Below are positions 1 through 5,865 of a DNA stretch of 5,998 bases, one piece after another; position 1 is the stretch's first letter, and each line of letters begins with the position of its first letter. This DNA comes from Deltaproteobacteria bacterium RIFCSPHIGHO2_02_FULL_40_11 (GTDB lineage: Bacteria > Bdellovibrionota > JACOXK01 > 2-02-FULL-40-11), in the NCBI GenBank assembly GCA_001798105.1, contig MGRI01000064.1, forward strand, positions 721-6,718, given 5' to 3'. The position numbers were made by a program, and so were the translations under genes. The notes under the pieces were generated by a model, which saw only the letters and a list, made by a program, of their open reading frames with translations, ran no database searches and was not told the DNA's origin.

Positions 1-446
1 TGATGCAAATCTGGACTATCGACGATCGTTCCGCCATTTATATTCACCCATAAAAAATTCGTAAGTTTTCCTTCTAACAGAGCAGAAAATCTGTAAATGT
101 CTTGGTTCCCATAGTTCATAAATGTGTCTTTCATGGCTGCTTCAAGGGTTACGAGAGGTAAGAATTTCACTCTTACAAAATAAGACAGTTGAGTTCCTGG
201 AAGATAACTTTCATAGCCTGTTCCCAGAGAAATATAAGATCCTTCGCCAAACACACTTCTAAGGTTGAGGGAGTCTGAGAGCGATGTTGTGTTGTTGGGA
301 GCTTTAAGTTCTTTTATTTTTTGATCAGTGAGCTCTTCTTCTGTTTTAGGTTTTTCATTGTCGTAAAAATAGAAGTTATATTCCGCGGCTTGGGGCATGC
401 TCGAAACCATAACAAGTGAAAGCAAAATAAGATTGGTCTTTTTCAT
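1..446 (-). CDS. Outer-membrane beta-barrel-like protein, C-terminus beyond window (paralogue of the 1638-2438 gene)
   Basis: This reading frame is open from its ATG to the left edge (148 codons seen, no stop), so only the N-terminal part is present. Residues 1 to about 21 form a Sec signal peptide (KK, then a hydrophobic core, ending MPQAA). The mature start carries YNFYFYD and is followed by a charged stretch with LTDQKIKEL. From about residue 70 alternating hydrophobic residues suggest beta strands, for example around VRVKFLP (91-97) and WVNINGG (133-139). The same landmarks occur in the same order in the protein at 1638-2438, so the two are paralogues. The ATG overlaps the stop of the lipoprotein gene as ATGA. 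GGAG lies 8 nt upstream, supporting this start and translational coupling. I do not recognise a named family; an outer-membrane or surface location is inferred from the signal peptide and strand pattern. Confidence 0.85.
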   Translation of the reverse strand, partial: MKKTNLILLSLVMVSSMPQAAEYNFYFYDNEKPKTEEELTDQKIKELKAPNNTTSLSDSLNLRSVFGEGSYISLGTGYESYLPGTQLSYFVRVKFLPLVTLEAAMKDTFMNYGNQDIYRFSALLEGKLTNFLWVNINGGTIVDSPDLH

Positions 447-1621
447 CTGGGGATCTCCATTAAGAAAAGATCATTGTTGTTGTGACTGTCTGTGATATTT
501 TTAGAAAGGAGAATTTTATTTTTATAAATACTAAAAACGGAAAAGTCTCGATCAGTAGGGGTAAAATAATGTTTTGTGGTGGTATCTAGGTTTAGCACGT
601 AAATTCTTCCATACCCGTATTCATGAATATAAAAAAGATTTTCATAAACCCCCATCAGGCTGAATGATTCGCTGTCATAAGGTGCTTGGTTCAAGATCAA
701 AAATTCTTCTTCTTCTGGAAAGCCTGTCCAAGAAAGTGTATCTAAATTTACCCTATAAATACGGAGTGTTCTAAAACGATTATCTACCCAATATACAAAC
801 TGATCGTGAATCATAGGCATACTATTCATGGTCATCGCATTTGCGGGACTTGCAACAATAGGCGCGCTTTCTTTTAATAAAAGATTTTTGGCATACACTT
901 TATTGTTTTGAAGATAGACAAGCCATTGGGCATGAATATTAAAGTAACGTGTTTGAATTCCTTCTAGTTTTTCTGTCACTTGTGTTTTTAAATCATACGC
1001 AAAAACTTGCTGGGAGGCTTCCACCCAATAAATGCTGGCGTTCTCTAAATAAAATGGTATTTGTTTTTCTTTTCCTGTATATGACACTGAAAATGTTTTT
1101 ACTTTTCGGATTTGTTTTTCATAGGTGTTGAGCCAATAAAGGGTCGTGTTTGTGTTTTGGGACTGATTTGACATTTCTAGCCAGGCAACAATATTGTTTT
1201 TAAATCTGAGTACAGCAATTTTTGAATTGTCATGGTCGGTATTCTGACCTCTTCGGGTCAGTTGCACGCCTTTCGCCCAGGGTTCTTCGTCATTTAATGT
1301 TTTAAGGAAAATTTCCTGTCGATCGTCAACCTCATCCACATAGACAAACGCGTTTTCCGTTAAAGCAGGCAATATCTGATTTCCGCTTGTTCTCAGAACT
1401 TCTTTGGATGAAGGTTCTGCACTTTGCCAATAATCTCCAAAACTTTTCCAGTCATAAGGGGGTTCTTTCGTTCGCGTTTCTTCAAACTCCTTTCGTCTTT
1501 CCTCAGCATCTTTGTAAAACGGTTTATCGAGTTGAAAGCCACAGGCGGTGATGACAAGCATCATTAAAACCAGCCCCCAGGGAACGATAATTGACAGTAA
1601 AAGAAAAAATACTTTTTTCAT
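443..1621 (-). CDS. Lipoprotein with beta-propeller-like (TolB/WD40-like) repeats
   Basis: This is a 392-residue protein. It starts MKKVFFLLLS, has a hydrophobic segment to residue 26, and then a lipobox (ITAC, Cys27) followed by Gly. It is therefore probably lipidated and, lacking Asp at +2, likely sent to the outer membrane. Residues 28-80 are charged and aromatic. From about 90 to the end, roughly seven modules follow the pattern of a hydrophobic/aromatic strand (IYWVE, FVYWVD, LFYIHE) plus a second strand of the type IYRVNLDT or IYVLNLDT, near residues 92, 142, 193, 231, 273, 327 and 367. This resembles TolB-like or YVTN-like propeller blades; no catalytic motif is visible. An in-frame ATG ten codons upstream (1651) overlaps the previous gene and lacks a Shine-Dalgarno, whereas AAGGAG sits 8 nt before the chosen start. 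The previous gene ends 16 nt upstream, and the next starts within this stop codon. A scaffold or binding role is inferred. Confidence 0.88.
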   Translation of the reverse strand: MKKVFFLLLSIIVPWGLVLMMLVITACGFQLDKPFYKDAEERRKEFEETRTKEPPYDWKSFGDYWQSAEPSSKEVLRTSGNQILPALTENAFVYVDEVDDRQEIFLKTLNDEEPWAKGVQLTRRGQNTDHDNSKIAVLRFKNNIVAWLEMSNQSQNTNTTLYWLNTYEKQIRKVKTFSVSYTGKEKQIPFYLENASIYWVEASQQVFAYDLKTQVTEKLEGIQTRYFNIHAQWLVYLQNNKVYAKNLLLKESAPIVASPANAMTMNSMPMIHDQFVYWVDNRFRTLRIYRVNLDTLSWTGFPEEEEFLILNQAPYDSESFSLMGVYENLFYIHEYGYGRIYVLNLDTTTKHYFTPTDRDFSVFSIYKNKILLSKNITDSHNNNDLFLMEIPR

Positions 1622-1637
1622 GAGCGTATCTCCTTGT

Positions 1638-2438
1638 TTAAAAAATGGCATAGGTCAGTCCTGCGGTGACAAAAGCGCTGTCCATTAGTTTTCCTGACAT
1701 GTCCTCTGTAATAAAGTTTAGGCTTCCAACCAAATCAAAATTCATTAATCGAAGCCTTAGCCCCCCACCAAAATAGGCATCCTCTGTTTTACTTACATAT
1801 GTTTCTGTATTATAGATATTGGTATTTTTAAATTGACGTTGAATGATGCCGCCGTTTAGAAATGCGCCACTTTTTTGAAAAATTCTTTTTTCAATGAAAA
1901 TACCACCACGACTGTGCTCATGGAACTTACTGTTTGAATTTTTTGTATTTAAAATTTGATCTGTTGCAATCAAGGCCTCAAAGCCTAAATAAGGCAGAAA
2001 TTTTGTACGAAGGGCCAATTTATTGCCACGGATGCCATTCATGGTTTTTCTAGAAAAAGAAGGTTCAAATCCATAGAAATCAGGAATCCCCCCTGTTTCA
2101 TTGGCCAATCCAATGGATAAGTAATTTTCGCCATCATACGCATTTAATTTTGGAAGTTTTTCAAAAGCTTGTGGGTTTTGTTGTTGGCCGGCTCCAATTT
2201 TTTTTGCAATTTCTTCCGCCAGTTTTGAAATTTTATCTTCAGAAAGGTCATCTGTGGTTTGAGGCTGTATTTCTTCCTGTTTTTCTTCTTCTTTTGAAGC
2301 GGGCGTTTCTTCTTTGTTATTTTTTTCAACTTTTGGGACGCCCTCATCGTGAAAGTAGAAATTATAGGTGTTATCGGCTTGTGTATGTGAAACCAGAAGC
2401 GTCGAAAGTACAATTATAAATGTTTTAAATATTTTCAT
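1638..2438 (-). CDS. Small outer-membrane beta-barrel-like protein, first gene of the sigma-54 operon
   Basis: This is a 266-residue protein with a Sec signal peptide (residues 1-21, ending HTQA). The mature N-terminus has YNFYFHD. A Glu/Lys-rich, probably disordered linker (about 35-85) follows and includes LSEDKISKLAEEIAKK. Residues about 104-266 contain roughly eight amphipathic strands, and the chain ends LTYAIF, with the terminal Phe and alternating hydrophobics typical of the outer-membrane barrel C-terminal signal. It shares its signal-peptide/YNFYF/acidic-linker/KFLP layout with the gene at 1-446. An in-frame ATG seven codons upstream (2459) would lie upstream of the transcription start predicted from the sigma-54 promoter (about 2455), so it is rejected; the chosen ATG directly precedes the signal peptide. 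The leader is only about 17 nt, with GGGGGA as the likely ribosome site. The specific function is unknown. Confidence 0.87.
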   Translation of the reverse strand: MKIFKTFIIVLSTLLVSHTQADNTYNFYFHDEGVPKVEKNNKEETPASKEEEKQEEIQPQTTDDLSEDKISKLAEEIAKKIGAGQQQNPQAFEKLPKLNAYDGENYLSIGLANETGGIPDFYGFEPSFSRKTMNGIRGNKLALRTKFLPYLGFEALIATDQILNTKNSNSKFHEHSRGGIFIEKRIFQKSGAFLNGGIIQRQFKNTNIYNTETYVSKTEDAYFGGGLRLRLMNFDLVGSLNFITEDMSGKLMDSAFVTAGLTYAIF

Positions 2439-2455
2439 AAAATCCCCCGTTACAA
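2439..2455 (-). promoter_or_regulatory. Short predicted leader with G-rich ribosome binding site
   Basis: Counting 12 nt from the -12 element places the transcription start near 2455, giving a leader of about 17 nt that reads TTGTAACGGGGGATTTT before the ATG. GGGGGA is the only Shine-Dalgarno-like segment and sits about 4-5 nt from the start codon, an imperfect but usable match. The position of this leader decides the start codon of the barrel gene. Confidence 0.5.
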
Positions 2456-2465
2456 GCATTGATAT

Positions 2466-2482
2466 AGCAATTGGCGTGCCAA
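2466..2482 (-). promoter_or_regulatory. Sigma-54 (RpoN) -24/-12 promoter
   Basis: The minus strand reads TTGGCACGCCAATTGCT. It matches the established RpoN consensus TGGCAC-N5-TTGCW without mismatch, with the invariant GG (2480-2479) and GC (2468-2467) separated by exactly 10 nt. It lies 28 nt upstream of the barrel gene's ATG and points into it. The gene directly upstream encodes a sigma-54-dependent activator. This is the only good -24/-12 match I found in the window. Confidence 0.93.
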
Positions 2483-2486
2483 CTGA

Positions 2487-2511
2487 TTTGAGCTTGAATT
2501 TTTTGAGCTTG
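2487..2511. repeat. 10-bp direct repeat TTTGAGCTTG, two copies
   Basis: TTTGAGCTTG occurs at 2487-2496 and again at 2502-2511, with start points 15 bp apart separated by an A/T-rich spacer. The pair fills the space between the TGACA-N4-TGTCA palindrome and the sigma-54 -24 element. That is where a DNA-bending protein or second regulator could bind. No known site is recognised; it could be chance. Confidence 0.6.
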
Positions 2512-2525
2512 TGACAGATTTGTCA
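2512..2525. promoter_or_regulatory. Operator-like palindrome TGACA-N4-TGTCA (site 1, target operon)
   Basis: TGACAGATTTGTCA is a perfect 5+5 inverted repeat with a 4-bp spacer. It is identical at 13 of 14 positions to the palindrome at 5778-5791 upstream of the kinase gene. Its centre lies about 64 bp upstream of the predicted sigma-54 transcription start, rather close for a classical enhancer site but possible. The Fis-type HTH activator encoded just upstream is the simplest candidate ligand (inference). Confidence 0.7.
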
Positions 2526-2550
2526 TAATCCCCCTTAATTCACATGTCAA
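2522..2550 (-). promoter_or_regulatory. Possible weak sigma-70-like promoter
   Basis: On the minus strand a perfect -35 hexamer TTGACA (2550-2545) is followed after 17 nt by TATGAC (2527-2522), a four-of-six match to the -10 consensus. It would give basal transcription of the barrel/lipoprotein operon independently of sigma-54. The -35 is part of the everted repeat at 2545-2558, so it may be a by-product of that element. Confidence 0.3.
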
Positions 2551-2560
2551 AAATGACACG
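2543..2560. promoter_or_regulatory. Everted TGTCA-N4-TGACA repeat, possible second activator site or post-stop hairpin
   Basis: Plus-strand positions 2545-2558 read TGTCAAAAATGACA, the same half-sites as the operator palindromes but in the opposite order. Its centre is 33 bp (about three helical turns) from the site at 2512-2525 and about 97 bp upstream of the predicted sigma-54 start, a usual distance for enhancer sites. Alternatively, the minus-strand transcript could fold positions 2560-2543 into a 7-bp stem with a 4-nt loop directly after the activator stop codon. No T-run follows, so it is not a convincing intrinsic terminator. Confidence 0.5.
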
Positions 2561-2561
2561 G

Positions 2562-4295
2562 TTACTCCTTTTCAATGCGAAAGAGGGTGCGGAGTGAAAC
2601 CCCCAAAGCTTTGGCGGCTTTGGATTTATTGCCATCGTGAAGCGAAATCATTTTTTGCGTGTATTCTCGTAAAAATCGATCTCGGGCATCTTTGAGCGGT
2701 AAAAGTTTTTGACTTTGTCCACGGGTATCAATGTGTTTGGCTTCTAAAACATTCGCTTCCGTAAAAACCAGGGCGCGCTTTACCACATTTTCAAGCTCTC
2801 GAATATTTCCCGGCCAATCATAATGGAGTAACTTTTCTTGCGCGTCTTTACTCAGTTGAACGGTTTCTTTATTCATCTGCATTTTATGTTTTTCAATAAA
2901 ATGCTCCGCCAAAAGAAGCACATCGCCTTCCCGTTGTCTCAGGGGCGGAATTTCTATATAAATTTCATTGAGTCTGTAATACAAGTCTTCCCGGAATTTT
3001 CCACTTTCAATCATTTTTTCAATATTTTGGTGTGTGGCAGAAACCACTCTGACATCAATGGGGATTTCTTTGACATCGCCCACACGTTCTACAACACGTT
3101 CTTGAAGCACGCGTAAAAGTTTTACTTGTAATGCAAACGGCATTTCTGCAATTTCATCTAAAAAAATGGTTCCCCCATGGGCGGCTTCAAATTTTCCAAT
3201 TTTATCTTCATGAGCCCCTGTAAATGCCCCTTTTTTATGGCCAAACAGAATGCTTTCTAAAAGATTTTCAGGGATGGCGCCACAGTTAATGGCAATAAAG
3301 GGTTGGTCAGCCCTTGGGCTTCGTTTGTGAATTTCTCTTGCCACCATTTCTTTTCCAGTTCCTGTTTCTCCGGTGATTAAAATCGACAAATCCAAAGGCG
3401 CTATTTTTTCAATTTTTCGAAAAACGTCTTCGATGATTCGGCTTGCACCAATAATATTGGACCCTTCGAGCTTGGCTCGGAGGTCTTGCTTTTCTTGTTC
3501 CAGTTTTTCAATGGAAACATGGTTTTCAAAAATAAGGGCGGCTTGGGCCAGTAAGATTTCAATCATGCGAACGGTCGCAGGGTCAAAAAAACCTTCTGCC
3601 GTATGACTTCCCAGGTACAAAAAACCAATGAGTTTATTTTGGATCAGAATCGGGAAGCAAGCCAAAGACGTGAGCTCCAGCCGGTGCACAGAGTGTTGCG
3701 GATGAAAAGAAGGGTGATTGGAAATATTATCAATAATAACCGGAGATTTTGTTTGCTGAACCTTTTTGAAAACGGTTTTGCTTAAGTCTGTAAGCGACTC
3801 TTCTACATCGCTTTTGAGGCATCCTCTGGCAGCAACAATGTTTTCATCTGCCACCAAAAATCCCTTTTGTGCGTGAGCAACTTGGATGACGAGATCCAAA
3901 AGCTTTTTTAGAATCGACGTTGAAGACCGCGTTTCAGATAAAGTTTTACTAAATTGATAAAAAGACTCATAGGCATTTGTGGCTTCTACATCTTCTTTTT
4001 TAACCTGAACGCGTTTGGTTGAAAAAATAAATTTATTTTGATCAATTTCAAAAAAGTCGTACGTGGAAAGCCTTAAATTTTGTTTTTTCTTACCTTGGTG
4101 TTGAATCAATGCTTTGGGCGTGAGGCCTAAAATTTGATAGCCCTCATCACTTTGAATAATTTGATAAAAAGCATCTTTGTGCGCTGTATCAAAGATAAAG
4201 TCCGCATCCTGGGTTGCGCCCAAGGTGGTTATCTTTTTTTGAAGGGGCAGTTCTTGAAACTGTCCTTCTTTTGAAATTTGAATCAGGTATGCCAT
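2562..4295 (-). CDS. Sigma-54-dependent transcriptional activator (FHA-like, GAF, AAA+, Fis-type HTH)
   Basis: This is a 577-residue bacterial enhancer-binding protein. Residues 1-95 resemble an FHA fold, but the usual phosphothreonine-contact residues are not evident (LGA in place of LGR, no clear SxxH or NG). Residues about 112-260 form a GAF-like sensor domain. The AAA+ module (about 278-510) has Walker A GETGTGKE (309-316), the sigma-54-contacting loop GAFTGA (356-361), Walker B GTIFLDE (375-381), FREDLYYRLN (434-443) and sensor II WPGNIRELE (494-502). A Fis-type helix-turn-helix occupies about 553-576. There is no receiver domain, so phosphorelay control is unlikely. The chosen ATG lies 1 nt after the kinase stop codon, with GGAGGG 8 nt upstream; an upstream ATG (4412) would overlap the kinase by about 115 nt and adds no recognisable domain. 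It probably activates the sigma-54 promoter at 2466-2482; the kinase is a likely upstream partner (inference). Confidence 0.95.
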   Translation of the reverse strand: MAYLIQISKEGQFQELPLQKKITTLGATQDADFIFDTAHKDAFYQIIQSDEGYQILGLTPKALIQHQGKKKQNLRLSTYDFFEIDQNKFIFSTKRVQVKKEDVEATNAYESFYQFSKTLSETRSSTSILKKLLDLVIQVAHAQKGFLVADENIVAARGCLKSDVEESLTDLSKTVFKKVQQTKSPVIIDNISNHPSFHPQHSVHRLELTSLACFPILIQNKLIGFLYLGSHTAEGFFDPATVRMIEILLAQAALIFENHVSIEKLEQEKQDLRAKLEGSNIIGASRIIEDVFRKIEKIAPLDLSILITGETGTGKEMVAREIHKRSPRADQPFIAINCGAIPENLLESILFGHKKGAFTGAHEDKIGKFEAAHGGTIFLDEIAEMPFALQVKLLRVLQERVVERVGDVKEIPIDVRVVSATHQNIEKMIESGKFREDLYYRLNEIYIEIPPLRQREGDVLLLAEHFIEKHKMQMNKETVQLSKDAQEKLLHYDWPGNIRELENVVKRALVFTEANVLEAKHIDTRGQSQKLLPLKDARDRFLREYTQKMISLHDGNKSKAAKALGVSLRTLFRIEKE

Positions 4296-4296
4296 G

Positions 4297-5715
4297 TTAG
4301 TTGCCCTCCCCAATATTAATGGTGGATGTTTCCCCCGCTTTGAGTTTGACGGTGGCATTGATGTCTTTAAACCCAGGTTTTCGAAATGTAATTCGATAGG
4401 ATCCGGGTTCAAGTTTTACAATGCCTGAGGGGTCTAAAATAATTTCTTTATTGTCGAGTAAAAATTTTGTGCTGGGTTCCTTATTAATTTTTAAATAAGA
4501 CCAAACGATGGTGGGTACAGGCGGGGGTATGATGTTTTGTTTTTCGGGTTTCTGAACGGTTTGTTCTGGAAGTGCTTTTAGGGGCAATTGCTCTAAAGGT
4601 TTGGGTTTTAAATAAAGATATAAAATAGCTGTCGCAACCACAAAAATAGAAATTGTTTTTTGCCACGTCGATTTTGTTTTTCGGCTTTGGTTTGTTTGAA
4701 GATGCGCTAAGACAGATGTGTTTTGGGGGTCATATTCCAGGGCTTTGTTCCAAAGCTGACTGGCGTGTATAAATTTTTTACTTTGAAAAGCTTCTTGGCC
4801 CAGGGTGCAATAATGTTGAGATAAGTTTTTTCGAAGTGTTTTTGAATAGGCCTTTGGATCCTGGAAAAATTCTTTAAGCTGAAGCTCTTCTAAGGTGAGG
4901 CGACTCTTTTTTAAGTATTTTAAAATATCATAACGCATTTCCCAGGCTTTTTGATATCTGTCTTCTTTATTTTTTGCCAGCGCTTGGGTGATAATTTTAT
5001 CTAAGGTGGGTGGAATTTTTGGATTTATGGAAGAGGGCATTGAGGCTGGATTTTTATTTAAGATCTTTTTTAAGAGCGAAGCAGAGTCTTCATCGTAAAA
5101 AGGAAGTTCTCCAACGACCATGCGATAAAATAAAATGCCTAAAGAAAATAAATCGCTTCTTTCGTCTGCACTTTGGCCACTGGCCTGCTCTGGCGAAATA
5201 TAAAAAGGGGAGCCAATGAGTTGTCCTGTTAAAGTTAAACTTTGCTGATCTAAAATTTTTGCAATGCTAAAATCTGCAAGTTTAATGCTGCCATTTAAAT
5301 GAATAATAATGTTTTCGGGTTTAATATCCCGGTGAATAATTTTCCTGGAATGCGCATGTTCTAAGGCAGAAAGAAGTTCACAAACAATTTTACAGGCCAT
5401 TTCGGGTAGAATAGTTTCGTTTTCTTTTAAAAACTGCGCCAGCGTAAACCCTTCTACAAATTCTGTAATAATGCCTTTGGAATCGGGTGTGTCTAAGAAA
5501 TCATAAATGCGAATAATATTGGGGTGATCCAATTGAGCCAGCGTTTGGGCTTCTTGTCTCAGGCGATCTAGATTTTTTTTATTTTTTGAAAAAATAGGGT
5601 GGAGGACTTTGAGGGCAACGTGTCGATTGAGTTTTGGGTCTTTGGCTTGGTAAACAATGGCGAGCGCCCCTTCGCCAACTTCTTTAATGATTTCATACGA
5701 GCCAATTTTTTCCAC
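4297..5715 (-). CDS. Transmembrane Hanks-type Ser/Thr protein kinase with TPR-like and PEGA-like regions
   Basis: This is a 472-residue protein. The kinase domain (about 7-265) has the glycine loop GEGALAIVY (14-22), VALK with Lys36, the helix-C Glu near 55, the catalytic loop HRDIKPEN (128-135), DFS (148-150) where DFG is usual, SPE (174-176) and Asp188. A TPR-like pair of helices covers about 300-335. One membrane helix (about 354-368) is followed by a Pro-rich linker and a C-terminal PEGA-like beta domain (about 404-468, with LEPGSYRITFRKPGF and a KAGE turn). The kinase should therefore be cytoplasmic and the PEGA-like domain periplasmic. The start is GTG with AGGA about 6 nt upstream; an in-frame stop nearby leaves no good ATG alternative. 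It is the first gene of a two-gene operon with the sigma-54 activator. Its substrate is not shown; the activator is the obvious candidate. Confidence 0.95.
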   Translation of the reverse strand: MEKIGSYEIIKEVGEGALAIVYQAKDPKLNRHVALKVLHPIFSKNKKNLDRLRQEAQTLAQLDHPNIIRIYDFLDTPDSKGIITEFVEGFTLAQFLKENETILPEMACKIVCELLSALEHAHSRKIIHRDIKPENIIIHLNGSIKLADFSIAKILDQQSLTLTGQLIGSPFYISPEQASGQSADERSDLFSLGILFYRMVVGELPFYDEDSASLLKKILNKNPASMPSSINPKIPPTLDKIITQALAKNKEDRYQKAWEMRYDILKYLKKSRLTLEELQLKEFFQDPKAYSKTLRKNLSQHYCTLGQEAFQSKKFIHASQLWNKALEYDPQNTSVLAHLQTNQSRKTKSTWQKTISIFVVATAILYLYLKPKPLEQLPLKALPEQTVQKPEKQNIIPPPVPTIVWSYLKINKEPSTKFLLDNKEIILDPSGIVKLEPGSYRITFRKPGFKDINATVKLKAGETSTINIGEGN

Positions 5716-5762
5716 GCGGTTTCCTAAATGGTAAATGGGTTACTGAAACAAGAGGGTGTGTT

Positions 5763-5792
5763 TTTATATCACAGGTGTGACAAATTTGTCAA
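5763..5792 (-). promoter_or_regulatory. Sigma-70-like promoter of the kinase-activator operon
   Basis: The minus strand has TTGACA (5792-5787), an 18-nt spacer and TATAAA (5768-5763). The -35 is perfect, the -10 matches five of six, and the spacer is 1 nt longer than optimal. The predicted start near 5756 gives a leader of about 40 nt before the GTG. The palindrome at 5778-5791 covers most of the -35 hexamer and part of the spacer, a position suited to repression. Confidence 0.65.
5778..5791. promoter_or_regulatory. Operator-like palindrome TGACA-N4-TGTCA (site 2, kinase promoter)
   Basis: TGACAAATTTGTCA is fully palindromic over 14 bp and differs from the site at 2512-2525 at one spacer base. 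It overlaps the -35 hexamer of the kinase promoter, so a bound protein would be expected to block RNA polymerase. Autorepression by the activator encoded in this operon is the simplest reading; a CRP/FNR-family or other regulator encoded elsewhere is possible. Confidence 0.72.
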
Positions 5793-5851
5793 AGTTTATT
5801 TTTAAAAAGTAATTTATCTGTAATATCAGGGGGTTAGAATTTATGAGGTTG

Positions 5852-5865
5852 TGACATAAATGTCT
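5852..5865. promoter_or_regulatory. Operator-like palindrome, imperfect copy (site 3, kinase upstream region)
   Basis: TGACATAAATGTCT keeps nine of the ten half-site bases and, like the other two copies, is preceded by TG on the plus strand. Its centre is 74 bp (about seven helical turns) from that of the palindrome at 5778-5791, a spacing compatible with looping or cooperative binding. Confidence 0.5.

Noticed and set aside
949..1131. Plus-strand open frames opposite the coding genes (for example 949-1131, 2150-2419, 2838-3116, 3373-3606, 5010-5219)
   Set aside because: Each lies fully inside a well-supported minus-strand gene and shows no ribosome site or recognisable domain; they are antisense shadows.
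1622..1651. N-terminal extension of the lipoprotein from an ATG at 1651
   Set aside because: It would overlap the preceding gene and put ten mostly polar residues before a normal lipoprotein signal peptide; AAGGAG is placed for the ATG at 1621.
2425..2526. A 33-codon minus-strand small ORF starting ATG ACA AAT, preceded by AAGGGGG, that overlaps the first codons of the barrel gene
   Set aside because: It runs through the palindrome, the direct repeat and the sigma-54 promoter, whose start site lies inside it. Its Gln-rich part simply reflects the direct repeat, and the G-run is very close to the ATG. A leader peptide made from read-through transcripts is not excluded, but nothing supports it.
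4296..4412. N-terminal extension of the sigma-54 activator from an ATG at 4412
   Set aside because: It would overlap the kinase's PEGA-like coding region by about 115 nt, adds no recognisable domain, and the ATG at 4295 has a strong ribosome site and begins exactly at the FHA-like fold.
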